Origin: OFTM291 sp041741375
Lineage (GTDB): Bacteria; Gemmatimonadota; Gemmatimonadetes; Gemmatimonadales; GWC2-71-9
DNA length: 32,353 bases
Direction of reading: 5' to 3'
Assembly: GCA_041741375.1 (NCBI GenBank)
Contig: JBGSKF010000031.1
Coordinates: forward strand, 1 to 32,353
Positions 1-6,806 of this stretch are shown here, one piece after another (within the stretch, counting starts at the first letter, position 1; every line of letters starts with the position of its first letter). A program made the position numbers and the translations under genes. The notes beneath the pieces are model-generated. The model was not told the origin of the DNA. It was given only the letters and a program-made list of their open reading frames with translations, and searched no databases.

Positions 1-1
1 A

Positions 2-106
2 CGCTGGACCGGCCGCACGCGCGGCTGGATCCCGGTCGACACGGTGGCCCTCAATCCACCCAAGCAGGAATCAACCCACGCGGCCGTTCCCGAAGCGGCC
101 GCATGA
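2..106 (+). CDS. C-terminal tail of an unknown protein, cut by window start
   Basis: Frame 2 is open from the first base to a TGA at 104-106 and gives 34 residues. The stretch GRTRGWIPVDTVA resembles the last strand of a small SH3-like or cell-surface domain, where a GWIP/GWV motif is common. The Ala/Pro-rich end looks like a normal protein tail. Only this fragment is visible, so no function can be given. The end of the gene contains a degenerate copy (80-102) of the GGCCGTTC palindrome found elsewhere in the window. It is possible that this frame is not coding, because frame 3 is also open through here. Confidence 0.4.
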   Translation, partial: RWTGRTRGWIPVDTVALNPPKQESTHAAVPEAAA

Positions 107-140
107 AGACTCATGCGACAACTACCTTGACATTTACCGA

Positions 141-626
141 ATGGTGGCGTCGCGGCTGGGCGGGAAACTGGACAAGGCGCCGATAAGCTTCGCCGAGAGC
201 GACCCGGTCACCACCGCCAACATGGCGCTCTTCCTGTTGCTGATCGGGAATACCGATTGGAGCCAGCCGGCTCAGCACAACGTCAAGCTGGTGCGCACGG
301 ATTTGGATCACACTTTCTACCCCGTCCCGTACGATTTTGACTGGGCCGGGGTGATCGATGCGCCGTATGCCAAGCCCGACCCCCGTCTCGGGCTCCGCTC
401 GGTGCGGGACCGCCAGTATCGGGGCCCCTGCGTTTCGGAGGACATCTTCCAGTCTGCCCTGGGCAACCTGCTCGAAAAGCGCGACACGATTCTCGGTCTG
501 GTGGAGAAGTTCGAGGGATTGAATGAGAACCGCAAGAAGAAGGTGATGAACTACTTGTCTGGGTTTTTCAAGGATGTTCCGGACTACTCCAGCCTCAAGT
601 GGAAGTTCCTGGGACGGTGCGCCTAG
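141..626 (+). CDS. C-terminal part of a CotH-like protein, apparently truncated
   Basis: The 161-residue product reads like the C-terminal half of a longer CotH-kinase-like or related secreted protein. The landmarks are NMALFLLLIGNTDWS (about residues 27-41), HNVKLVR (46-52) and YPVPYDFDWAGVIDAPYA (60-77), the pattern seen in the nucleotide-handling C-lobe of CotH-like proteins. The same frame continues upstream with family-like sequence (CDNYLDIYRM, from about 114) but has no start codon there, and the preceding gene ends at 106. The N-terminal catalytic half is therefore missing. The ATG at 141 is simply the first available start. This is either a pseudogene remnant left by a deletion or a join made in assembly. 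The CotH assignment is from motif memory and is moderate. Confidence 0.5.
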   Translation: MVASRLGGKLDKAPISFAESDPVTTANMALFLLLIGNTDWSQPAQHNVKLVRTDLDHTFYPVPYDFDWAGVIDAPYAKPDPRLGLRSVRDRQYRGPCVSEDIFQSALGNLLEKRDTILGLVEKFEGLNENRKKKVMNYLSGFFKDVPDYSSLKWKFLGRCA

Positions 627-788
627 GGGCGGTCGGTGCCAGGGACTCCGTTCCCCTCCGGCGATCGGATGGTGGCGATGGAGAGAGGTCACAGGTCCGT
701 TCGCTGCGACGGTGAGGATCGGGGTCCTGCGATTTCGGGCTGACCGCCAGGAGGGGACCTCGCGAAGAGGGGTCTGCACCTGAGCCAA
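627..788. other. Intergenic stretch without recognised gene
   Basis: Between the CotH-like remnant and the hairpin at 789 I see no convincing coding frame, RNA gene or repeat. Short frames on both strands here are typical of high-GC DNA and lack recognisable motifs. It probably carries the promoter of the molybdate operon, but no clear -35/-10 pair stands out. Confidence 0.4.
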
Positions 789-826
789 GATGGGGATCTC
801 CCGGAGCGGGGGGGGGGATCCCCATC
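789..826 (+). promoter_or_regulatory. Hairpin with G10 loop strand upstream of modA
   Basis: A perfect 10-bp inverted repeat, gatggggatc (789-798) and gatccccatc (817-826), encloses an 18-base loop that can itself pair (CCCG/CGGG) and ends in a run of ten G. It lies about 170 bases before modA. It could be part of a structured leader or an attenuator, but no U-run follows, so it is not a typical terminator. Confidence 0.4.
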
Positions 827-883
827 GGTGCTTTCAGGAGACCCACCGACATGTGCCAGTAACCATTTGGAACGACACCCAAT

Positions 884-997
884 ACCTTCCAGTGGGTGCA
901 GCGGCAGTCCCTGTTCCTCAAGGGAATGTTGACGTTGGGGCCGTTCCCGAACGGCCGCCTGTGCGAATGGATTCCCGCGTGACGGACACTGGAAGGT
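884..997 (+). promoter_or_regulatory. Possible structured modA leader that hides the ribosome binding site
   Basis: The sequence accttccagt at 884-893 is perfectly complementary to actggaaggt at 988-997. The downstream arm contains the only purine-rich Shine-Dalgarno-like string (GGAAGG, 991-996) before the modA ATG at 999. The enclosed 94 bases contain a second strong hairpin (939-956). If this leader folds as written, the ribosome binding site would be sequestered, as in translational riboswitches. Known relatives include the molybdenum cofactor (Moco) RNA upstream of mod and moa genes. I cannot match its consensus by eye, so the switch function is inference. Confidence 0.35.
939..956. repeat. 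Short palindromic repeat, GGCCGTTC family, copy 1
   Basis: The sequence ggccgttcccgaacggcc forms an 8-bp stem with a 2-base loop. A near-identical 18-mer occurs at 14649-14666 and a degenerate one at 80-102, so this is a dispersed REP-like palindrome. Here it sits inside the proposed modA leader. Confidence 0.6.
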
Positions 998-998
998 C

Positions 999-1805
999 AT
1001 GAATCACGACTCACACACTACGCACCACGCCCTGCGGCAGATGTTGGTGATCAGTGCGGTCCTGGTGCTCGGTTCCGGCTGTGTGGCGTCGGAGGACCCC
1101 GGGCGCGAGTCGGGCGAGGTCCTTGTCCTGGCCGCGGCAAGCACCCAGGATGTCCTCCAGCGACTCGCGGATCTCCTGCGTGAACGCGGAGGACCGGTTA
1201 TGACCATCTCGGCGGCGGGGTCCAACGCGCTGGCACAGCAGATTCTGGCCGGGGCCCCGGGAGACATCTACCTCTCTGCCGACCCCCTGTGGGTGCAGGA
1301 GATCGCGAATGCAGGGCATGCGGCCGAGACGGTACCGCTCCTCGGAAACGATCTCGTCCTGGTCGTGCCGGCAGAGAATCGGGCCGACGTACGCGAGCCT
1401 GGTGACTTGCTGTCCGATCGGGTGCGACACGTGGCCCTGGCCGGCGAGGAGGTGCCGGCCGGCCGGTATGCGGAGCAGGCCCTTCGGGCGTTGGGGCTGT
1501 GGGACACACTGTCCGGCTCCGGACGGGTGGTGCGCGGGCAGAACGTCCGCCTCACATTGGCCTACGTCGAGCGTGGCGAGGTGGACGCCGGCATCGTGTA
1601 TGCCACGGACGCCGCAGCGGCGCCCTCCGTCCGTGTGGTGCACACCTTTCAACGGGAGGACTACCCTCCGGTGGTGTACCCCCTGGTCCTGACCACCCGT
1701 GGACGCGACAACCCGGCGGCCGCCGCAGTGTTTGCGTTCCTCCAGTCACCCGAAGCGCGCGCGATCTTTGCCGAGCACGGCTTCCACCCGCTGGCGGCAC
1801 CATGA
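999..1805 (+). CDS. modA: Molybdate ABC transporter substrate-binding lipoprotein ModA
   Basis: ModA captures molybdate or tungstate outside the membrane and delivers it to the ModBC importer. The 268-residue product has a lipoprotein signal peptide ending in LGSGC (Cys28), so it should be lipid-anchored. It then follows the ModA pattern: LAAASTQDVLQRLADLL (residues 44-60), the oxyanion-binding GSNALAQQI (about 73-81), GDIYLSADPLWV, and the C-terminal sequence GIVYATDA. The start is ATG 999, with GGAAGG only two bases upstream. An in-frame ATG at 1041 would still keep the hydrophobic stretch, but it would lose the only basic residue before it. The gene is followed after 7 bases by modB, then modC, as expected of one operon. 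The leader may regulate translation. Confidence 0.93.
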   Translation: MNHDSHTTHHALRQMLVISAVLVLGSGCVASEDPGRESGEVLVLAAASTQDVLQRLADLLRERGGPVMTISAAGSNALAQQILAGAPGDIYLSADPLWVQEIANAGHAAETVPLLGNDLVLVVPAENRADVREPGDLLSDRVRHVALAGEEVPAGRYAEQALRALGLWDTLSGSGRVVRGQNVRLTLAYVERGEVDAGIVYATDAAAAPSVRVVHTFQREDYPPVVYPLVLTTRGRDNPAAAAVFAFLQSPEARAIFAEHGFHPLAAP

Positions 1806-1812
1806 GGGCTCG

Positions 1813-2520
1813 ATGACCGGATGGTGGCTCACCCCGCCGGAGTGGCAGGCCATCCGGCTCAGCCTCCTCGTGGCGTTCTGGGCGGTCGTCATTTTTCTGC
1901 CTCCGGCGACGGTGCTGGGGTGGTGGCTGGCGCGGCGTGACTTCTGGGGAAAAACCGCGGTCGACACCGTGCTCAACCTGCCGCTGGTCCTGCCGCCGGT
2001 GGTGACGGGGTATCTGCTCCTGGTGATGTTGGGTCGACAGGGGGTGATCGGGCGGCCGCTCGACCAATGGCTCGGCGTGGAGATCGTCTTCACCTGGCGC
2101 GCCGCCGCCCTTGCCTCAGGGGTGATCGCCTTTCCGCTGATGGTGCGCGCCATTCGCGTGGCGATGCTGGGGCTCGATACCCGGCTGGAGCAGGCGGCAC
2201 TGACTCTGGGGGCGCATCCCGTCAGGGTCTTCTTCACCATTACCCTTCCGCTGGCGCGGCACGGGCTGATTGCCGGTGGCGTCCTGGGTTTTGCCCGGAG
2301 CATCGGCGAGTTCGGCGCCACCATCATGATCGCGGGGAGCATCCCCGGCGAAACCCGCACCATGCCGCTCTACATCTTCGGAATCATGGAGTCGCCCAAC
2401 GGCATTGCCCGTGCCCAGGGAATGGTCATCGTTTCCATCCTCATCGCGGCGGGGGCGCTGATCGTCGGCCAGGTCATCGAGAATCGATCCCATCGGCAGG
2501 CAGGGGGGCCGAAGCGATGA
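1813..2520 (+). CDS. modB: Molybdate ABC transporter permease ModB
   Basis: ModB is the inner-membrane channel subunit of the molybdate importer. The 235-residue protein has about five hydrophobic segments. It contains the permease coupling (EAA) loop at about residues 126-148 (EQAALTLGAHPVRVF then TLPLA), which contacts the ATPase, and the family sequence GFARSIGEFGATIMIAG at about 159-175. PLVLPPVVTGYLLL at 57-70 is also typical of ModB. I chose ATG 1813 because it lies 7 bases after the modA stop and starts the first amphipathic helix. Longer frames opening at 1699 would overlap modA. The stop overlaps the modC start by four bases (ATGA), so translation is likely coupled. Confidence 0.93.
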   Translation: MTGWWLTPPEWQAIRLSLLVAFWAVVIFLPPATVLGWWLARRDFWGKTAVDTVLNLPLVLPPVVTGYLLLVMLGRQGVIGRPLDQWLGVEIVFTWRAAALASGVIAFPLMVRAIRVAMLGLDTRLEQAALTLGAHPVRVFFTITLPLARHGLIAGGVLGFARSIGEFGATIMIAGSIPGETRTMPLYIFGIMESPNGIARAQGMVIVSILIAAGALIVGQVIENRSHRQAGGPKR

Positions 2521-3596
2521 GCACCGATCTCCTGAGTTTCGATTGCCGGTTCCAATATGGCCAGGGATTCACCCTTGAGTCTGCGTTCGCGCTGCCACCG
2601 GGGATCTCGGTGCTGTTCGGCCCGTCCGGCAGCGGCAAGAGTACCTGTCTTTCGCTGATCGCGGGGCTCCTGCGGCCCGATGCAGGGGCGATCCGTCTGT
2701 GCGACACCACTCTCGTCGATCGCGGGTCCGGCCTGTGGGTTCCGCCCCACCGGCGTCGCCTCGGGATGGTGTTTCAGGATCATCTTCTGTTTCCGCATCA
2801 GACCATCCGCCGCAATCTCGGCTATGGGATGGCGTCGCGCGATGACAACGGGACGCGGCTCGCGCAGGTTGTGGAGATGCTCGACCTGGGGGGTCTCCTC
2901 GATCGCTACCCGGGCCAGTTGAGCGGGGGTGAACAGCGGCGCGTGGCGCTGGGCCGGGCAATGCTGAGCGAGCCCCAGCTCCTCCTGATGGATGAGCCGT
3001 TGACGGGGCTGGACGAGGCGATGCGCGATCGCATTCTGCACCACCTTCACCAGGCACACGAGCGGTTGGGGGTTCCGATGCTGCTGGTGAGCCATGACCA
3101 GGTGGTGGTGCGTCGAATGGCGGGGCACGTGGTTGTTCTGGAGGAGGGCCGCGTGGTGGATCAGGGCCCAGCGCACGAGACCCTGGACCGGGCCACGACG
3201 CGGACGATGGCGAGCCACCCGGGACCGATCAATCTGCTCCGCGTCGAGGAGGTGCGGCGATCAGGCGATCATCACGAGGGCGTGATTGCCGGACAGCGGT
3301 TCCATCTGGCGGGCCCCATCGCTCCCGACTCGACGACGGTGTATGTCCGGTGTCTTCCGCGCGATGTGGCGCTACTGATTGGGGAGGTGTCCCGGATCAG
3401 CATGCGCAACCACCTGGTGGGCACGATCCGGGATCTGATCCACATTCCGGGGGATCACCGCGCCCTTGTGGCGGTGGACGTGGGGCAACTCATCTGGGTC
3501 GAGGTGACCGACTCGGCGTGCCGGGAGCTCGGTCTGGCCATCGGCGTCCGCGTGACCTGCCTGATCAAGGCCCTCGCCACGGACGTGGTGGGGTGA
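2517..3596 (+). CDS. modC: Molybdate ABC transporter ATPase ModC
   Basis: ModC hydrolyses ATP to drive molybdate uptake. The 359-residue protein has Walker A GPSGSGKST (35-43), Q-loop VFQD (85-88), signature LSGGEQRR (135-142), Walker B LLLMDEP (155-161), D-loop GLDE and the switch His in VSHD (191-194). After the ATPase domain, residues about 293-355 look like a Mop/TOBE oxyanion-binding domain (SMRNHLVGTIRDL), which in ModC proteins gives feedback inhibition by molybdate. The start ATG overlaps the modB stop. The upstream extension of this frame (from 2067) is only modB DNA read out of frame. No ModE regulator gene is visible nearby. Confidence 0.94.
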   Translation: MSTDLLSFDCRFQYGQGFTLESAFALPPGISVLFGPSGSGKSTCLSLIAGLLRPDAGAIRLCDTTLVDRGSGLWVPPHRRRLGMVFQDHLLFPHQTIRRNLGYGMASRDDNGTRLAQVVEMLDLGGLLDRYPGQLSGGEQRRVALGRAMLSEPQLLLMDEPLTGLDEAMRDRILHHLHQAHERLGVPMLLVSHDQVVVRRMAGHVVVLEEGRVVDQGPAHETLDRATTRTMASHPGPINLLRVEEVRRSGDHHEGVIAGQRFHLAGPIAPDSTTVYVRCLPRDVALLIGEVSRISMRNHLVGTIRDLIHIPGDHRALVAVDVGQLIWVEVTDSACRELGLAIGVRVTCLIKALATDVVG

Positions 3597-3818
3597 TCAC
3601 CCGCGCATCCGGCGCACCACCGTGGCTGGGGCCCAGGTGGTCCGGGTCATCCGGTCCTCGACCCGCACCGCCACGTCGACGGTACCCTTCCGTAGCGCCA
3701 CGATCTGTCCCCGGAGGCCGGTACCCTCCTGGAGGAACCAGGCGCCGGCGGGGAGTTCCGCCAGGGTGCAGGGGGCGTCGATCGCGATCGGGATGCCGAG
3801 TTCGAACTGGTCGTCCAT
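3597..3818 (-). CDS. Small hypothetical protein, tail-to-tail with modC
   Basis: A 73-residue acidic-then-basic product with no signal peptide or membrane segment. It starts at ATG 3818 and its stop lies directly beside the modC stop, so the two genes converge without a gap. The sequence has alternating hydrophobic residues (ELGIPIAIDAPCTLAELPAG, then GTVDVAVRVEDRM), suggesting a small beta-barrel. I do not recognise a family. A spurious frame is possible, but its length, its sensible composition and the exact abutment to modC favour a real gene. Confidence 0.5.
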   Translation of the reverse strand: MDDQFELGIPIAIDAPCTLAELPAGAWFLQEGTGLRGQIVALRKGTVDVAVRVEDRMTRTTWAPATVVRRMRG

Positions 3819-3983
3819 GGAGAGTCGAAAATAGCAGGGGTGGCCCGAGCGTGCCGGGCCGCTATGCCGGCGACATCACGCTGCGTCCATCAAGGCTGAG
3901 GATCGGGAAGCCGCATTGTCCAGCCAGGCCATGAGTCATCTGGCCACAGTCCTGGCGGCGCAGGGTGAATCCCTTGTCCAGGT

Positions 3984-4010
3984 CTCACACGAAGGCACGA
4001 AGACACGAAG
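3984..4010 (+). repeat. A-rich CACGAAG repeat, single block
   Basis: The block cacacgaaggcacgaagac followed by acgaag is built from a unit of about 8-9 bases (CACGAAGG/CACGAAGA). Blocks of the same kind lie at 4119-4167, 4350-4387 (inverted), 13938-13959 and 14800-14870, always between genes. Confidence 0.6.
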
Positions 4011-4118
4011 CTGCGATCTCCGAAGCTGTTCCCGGAAGGCGCATGAAGGCAGGGGAAATCGAGCAGGGCTCGTCAGGCTTTTGGCATGGGTCCACGTTTC
4101 AGCCCGGAGCGCCTTCCC

Positions 4119-4387
4119 TCAACCACAAGGAAACCACAAAAAGCACGAAAGGCACAAAAGGCACAGTACCGCTACCTGAGCACCGGAACGCCTCACCTAC
4201 CCCCCCGGATCAAACCGCGGATGACATCGATGACGCAGAGTGAACTCTGTCCCGGCTGGTCCCGAGTCGAGTCGGTGTGGGGCGCGGCTCGGTGTCATCG
4301 GCGTCATGTGGTTCCCCCCCCTCCCGACAGCGAGCGACCCTCCGCGGGATCTCGTGCTTCTTGTGCCTTTTGTGCCTCTTGTGGCCA
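4119..4387. repeat. Inverted pair of A-rich CACAAAGG-type repeats with nested GATGAC pair
   Basis: The plus-strand block at 4119-4167 (accacaaggaaaccacaaa, then cacgaaaggcacaaaaggca) is mirrored by its reverse complement at 4350-4387 (cgtgcttcttgtgccttttg, then tgcctcttgtgg). Inside it, gatgacatcgatgacgcaga (4220-4239) is mirrored by tgtcatcggcgtcat (4291-4305). The whole 270-base segment is thus a nested imperfect palindrome. Both motif types are of the dispersed intergenic kind seen in several bacterial phyla. Whether this is a mobile element, a large cruciform or a transcription end is unknown. Confidence 0.6.
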
Positions 4388-4645
4388 TTCCCTTCCCCGG
4401 CTGGCCCCGGAGCCCCTCACCTCGCTCCGACATCCAACCCCAAGAAGGCGTGAAGAGCATCCGAGAAACGGCGGGTTGAAGTTCCCCTCGCGGACATGGC
4501 CATCCCGGGATCAGGGAGAGTGTACCATCGGCTTCGATGATGGAACCAACGGTCACTTCGGCCCCGGCGAGAAGCGATCCAGTGGCGGAGCGACCCAAAG
4601 AGGAGGGATGACCGGGGCGCGCCAAGTCACTACGTTTGAGCGGTC

Positions 4646-5836
4646 ATGGCCACGATCCGTCCCGCCCGCCCGGGCGACCTTCCCGCCCTCCGCGCCCTGC
4701 TTGAGGCCGTGCATCTCCCCACCGAGGGCATGGAGGCGCCCCACGTCCAGCTCTGGATCGCCGAGGAGGGGGGTCGGGTTGCCGGAGTGATCGGGCTAGA
4801 GGTGTATGGAGACGCGGGACTCCTCCGCTCCGCTGCCGTGACCCCGGCCGCTCAGGGCACCGGGGTGGGAGCCGCCTTGGTGCGGCATCTCCTGGCGCAG
4901 GCCAAGGACCTTGGAATCGGCACTGTCTCCCTCCTCACCGAAACGGCCGAGTCGTGGTTTCTGCGCTTCGGCTTCAGGGTGGTCTCGCGGGAGGAGGTGG
5001 ATACCCGCGTGAGACAGAGCACCGAGTTCCGTGGGGTCTGTCCCGAGACGGCCGTGGCCATGGTGGCCGATCTCGGGGGTTCAGGCCCGTCACCCAACCC
5101 CTCCTTCCGAAACGTGTACGCCGATGCCACTCGGGCGGACGCGTATGCCTCGCTGGAGTTTGCCGCGACGTATGGCCTGGCGTTCCGGGACATTCCCGAT
5201 CTCCTGGCGCGGCATGTGACCGGCCGCCGAGCCCTCGACTTTGGCTGCGGGGCCGGCCGGTCCACCCGCTTCCTCCAGCGACTGGGGTATGAGACCGTGG
5301 GGGTGGACATCGCGGAGGAGATGCTCGACCGGGCCCGGCTCCGGGACCCGGACGGGAGATACCATCGCATCCCGGACACCGGGCCGGGGGAGTTGGAGGA
5401 GGGACCGTTCGACCTGATCCTCTCCGCCTTCGCATTCGACAACATTCCGACGTTCGCGAAGAAGATGGACATCCTCTCGGCCCTCAGGCGGCATCTCGCT
5501 CCCACGGGTCGCCTGGTGAACCTGGTCTCCTCCCCCGACATCTACCGGAATGAATGGGTCTCTTTTTCCACGAAGGATTTTCCTGAGAATCGAGCCGCCC
5601 GGAGTGGAGATACCGTGCACATCGTGATGCTCGACGTGGAGGACAGCCGCCCAGTGGAGGACGCGTATTGGACCGAGGAGGACTATCAGAAAGTACACCG
5701 TGCGGCAGGCCTCGTTCCGCTGGAAGTGCATCGTCCGCTCGGCCTCCCTAGCGATGGGGTGGTCTGGAAAACGGAAACGACGATTTCGCCCTGGGCCATC
5801 CATGTCCTTGCCCCCGTCGGCCGAGAGGATCGGTGA
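4646..5836 (+). CDS. Fusion of ArsN2-like GNAT acetyltransferase and SAM methyltransferase
   Basis: The 396-residue protein joins two enzymes. Residues 1-145 are a GNAT acetyltransferase with the acetyl-CoA loop QGTGVGAALV (70-79). They closely resemble ArsN2-type proteins of arsenic loci: GLEVYGDAGLLRSAAV (50-65), then TETAESWFLRFGFR and EFRGVCPETAVAM (127-139). Residues 155-396 are a class I SAM-dependent methyltransferase with motif I LDFGCGAGR (197-205), the acidic residue after strand 2 in VGVDIAEEM (Asp221) and the family sequence SFSTKDFPENR (306-316). The paired Cys residues of the arsenite methylase ArsM are absent, so arsenic methylation is not supported. The stop overlaps the cupredoxin start by four bases. 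Both domains look intact. The substrate is unknown, and no ars genes are seen nearby. Confidence 0.85.
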   Translation: MATIRPARPGDLPALRALLEAVHLPTEGMEAPHVQLWIAEEGGRVAGVIGLEVYGDAGLLRSAAVTPAAQGTGVGAALVRHLLAQAKDLGIGTVSLLTETAESWFLRFGFRVVSREEVDTRVRQSTEFRGVCPETAVAMVADLGGSGPSPNPSFRNVYADATRADAYASLEFAATYGLAFRDIPDLLARHVTGRRALDFGCGAGRSTRFLQRLGYETVGVDIAEEMLDRARLRDPDGRYHRIPDTGPGELEEGPFDLILSAFAFDNIPTFAKKMDILSALRRHLAPTGRLVNLVSSPDIYRNEWVSFSTKDFPENRAARSGDTVHIVMLDVEDSRPVEDAYWTEEDYQKVHRAAGLVPLEVHRPLGLPSDGVVWKTETTISPWAIHVLAPVGREDR

Positions 5837-6276
5837 GACGGATCCTGACGGGCGCACCGGCGTGGGTGCTCCCCGCGGGTGTCGCGCTCCTGTTCACGAG
5901 CGCCGGGATGCCGGTCGAAAGGGCACTGGTGGTCGATCGTGTGCCCGTCACCCACACGGTGACGATGCGGAACAACCGGTTCGTGCCCGAGCGGTTGACG
6001 GTCTCTCCGGGGGACACCGTCACCTTCGTCATGACCTCCGGTGGACCGCACAACGTGGCGTTCTGGCCCGATTCCCTGCCGCCGGGTGCCGCACCGATCC
6101 TTGGCACCGGTTTGCCCGAGCCTATCGATACGTTGATGGGGCCTCTGCTCGTGTCCGAGGGCGCGCCGTACACAGTGGTGTTCGGCGCCGTGCCGGCCGG
6201 GCGATATCCGGATGACTGTCTGCCACACCTCGGCAGCGGGATGCGGGCGGAGATTGTGGTGGATGGACGGGAGTAG
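5833..6276 (+). CDS. Secreted plastocyanin-like cupredoxin
   Basis: The 147-residue product begins at a GTG that overlaps the upstream stop (GTGA). It has a basic n-region and a hydrophobic signal segment (about residues 9-25). The mature part is a cupredoxin fold: NRFVPERLTVSPGDTVTF (49-66), then GGPHNVAF with the first copper-ligand His, and the C-terminal loop CLPHLGSGM, which has exactly the plastocyanin Cys-x2-His-x4-Met spacing. All four type 1 copper ligands are thus present. The residue before the ligand Cys is Asp rather than the usual aromatic. A periplasmic electron carrier or copper-binding role is expected. Its coupling to the GNAT-methyltransferase gene suggests a shared process that I cannot name. 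Confidence 0.85.
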   Translation: MRRILTGAPAWVLPAGVALLFTSAGMPVERALVVDRVPVTHTVTMRNNRFVPERLTVSPGDTVTFVMTSGGPHNVAFWPDSLPPGAAPILGTGLPEPIDTLMGPLLVSEGAPYTVVFGAVPAGRYPDDCLPHLGSGMRAEIVVDGRE

Positions 6277-6315
6277 CTCTATGATCCATAGACGACGGGG
6301 CGAGACTAGCTACCG
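6273..6315 (+). other. Nested hairpin after the cupredoxin gene
   Basis: GTAGCT just at the cupredoxin stop pairs with AGCTAC about 35 bases later, and ctatgatccatag inside forms a further 5-bp stem. No T-run follows, so it may be a weak or Rho-dependent 3' structure rather than a classic terminator. The remaining 265 bases up to 6581 hold no gene. Just upstream of the next gene lies a 6-bp hairpin, gatgctgctcgaagcatc (6541-6558). Confidence 0.35.
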
Positions 6316-6581
6316 TTAACCAGCCCCTTTGCCATCCCCTCGCCTACCGCCTCTCCTCCTCGCATGCGGGCATAATGCATTCCGCCGGACAATCCGTGAT
6401 CGCTGTTCAAGTGCAACTCGGTTGTCGCAGAGGCGCATTGCGTGTCCGTCCGCTGACGTTCGCCAAGTGGCGGGGGGAAAACGCAAGGGTGATGCGTTGA
6501 TCTTTTACGGGCGCATGGCGCGTCCCGCAGCACGACACCAGATGCTGCTCGAAGCATCTCACTCCACTTGGGAGGTGTACC

Positions 6582-6806
6582 ATGACTGGCAAGAGCGTAG
6601 TGTTCGGAGTCCTTGGGGCTGTGGTGTTCGCGGCGGCGGCGTCTGCGTCGCCGGTTGGTGAGCGGAGCGACGGGTCGCGAACGGAGGCCAGCGCGTGTTC
6701 CTTCGGCACGTGCAAGGACACACCCGGCTTTACCTGCTTCCTTTCGGTCGGCCCCTACCTCGTCATTCAGGACGACGCGTGTGACACGGAGAGTTCGGGT
6801 TGCTAG
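6582..6806 (+). CDS. Small secreted Cys-rich peptide
   Basis: The 74-residue product is preceded by a strong Shine-Dalgarno (GGAGGTG, 6571-6577) at good spacing. It has a clear signal peptide (Lys4, a hydrophobic core at 6-20, likely cut after ASA at 21-23), leaving about 51 mature residues. The mature peptide has five Cys (39, 44, 52, 67, 74) in an otherwise acidic, small-residue-rich chain. I know no named family. It lies directly before a beta-propeller gene on the same strand, a pairing that recalls small NVEALA-type peptides next to propellers in Bacteroidetes, although the sequences do not match. The stop is TAG, and the frame continues with Trp-Gln-Cys, which would supply a sixth Cys. 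The native protein may once have been, or may still be, longer. Confidence 0.6.
   Translation: MTGKSVVFGVLGAVVFAAAASASPVGERSDGSRTEASACSFGTCKDTPGFTCFLSVGPYLVIQDDACDTESSGC

Larger units (their letters stand above)
3819..4645. other. Repeat-rich intergenic region
   Basis: About 830 bases hold no gene I can support. Instead there are A-rich CACGAA/CACAAA repeats in both orientations (listed separately) and copies of a GATGAC-type repeat. Short frames here translate into Lys/His-rich peptides made only by the repeats and are not likely genes. The last 100 bases before 4646 should hold the promoter of the GNAT-methyltransferase gene, but no clear one is seen. Confidence 0.6.

Noticed and set aside
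789..826. Rho-independent terminator
   Set aside because: The stem is strong but followed by mixed sequence, not a T-run.
789..998. Firm call of a Moco riboswitch before modA
   Set aside because: A leader structure is visible, but I could not match the known Moco RNA consensus, so only a general structured leader is reported.
1011..1652. Long open frames opposite modA
   Set aside because: They mirror the high-GC codon bias of modA on the other strand; the products have no motif and are His/Arg/Pro-rich.
3916..4790. Several short Lys/His-rich frames in the repeat region
   Set aside because: Their composition is produced by CACGAAGG-type repeats and they lack ribosome binding sites.
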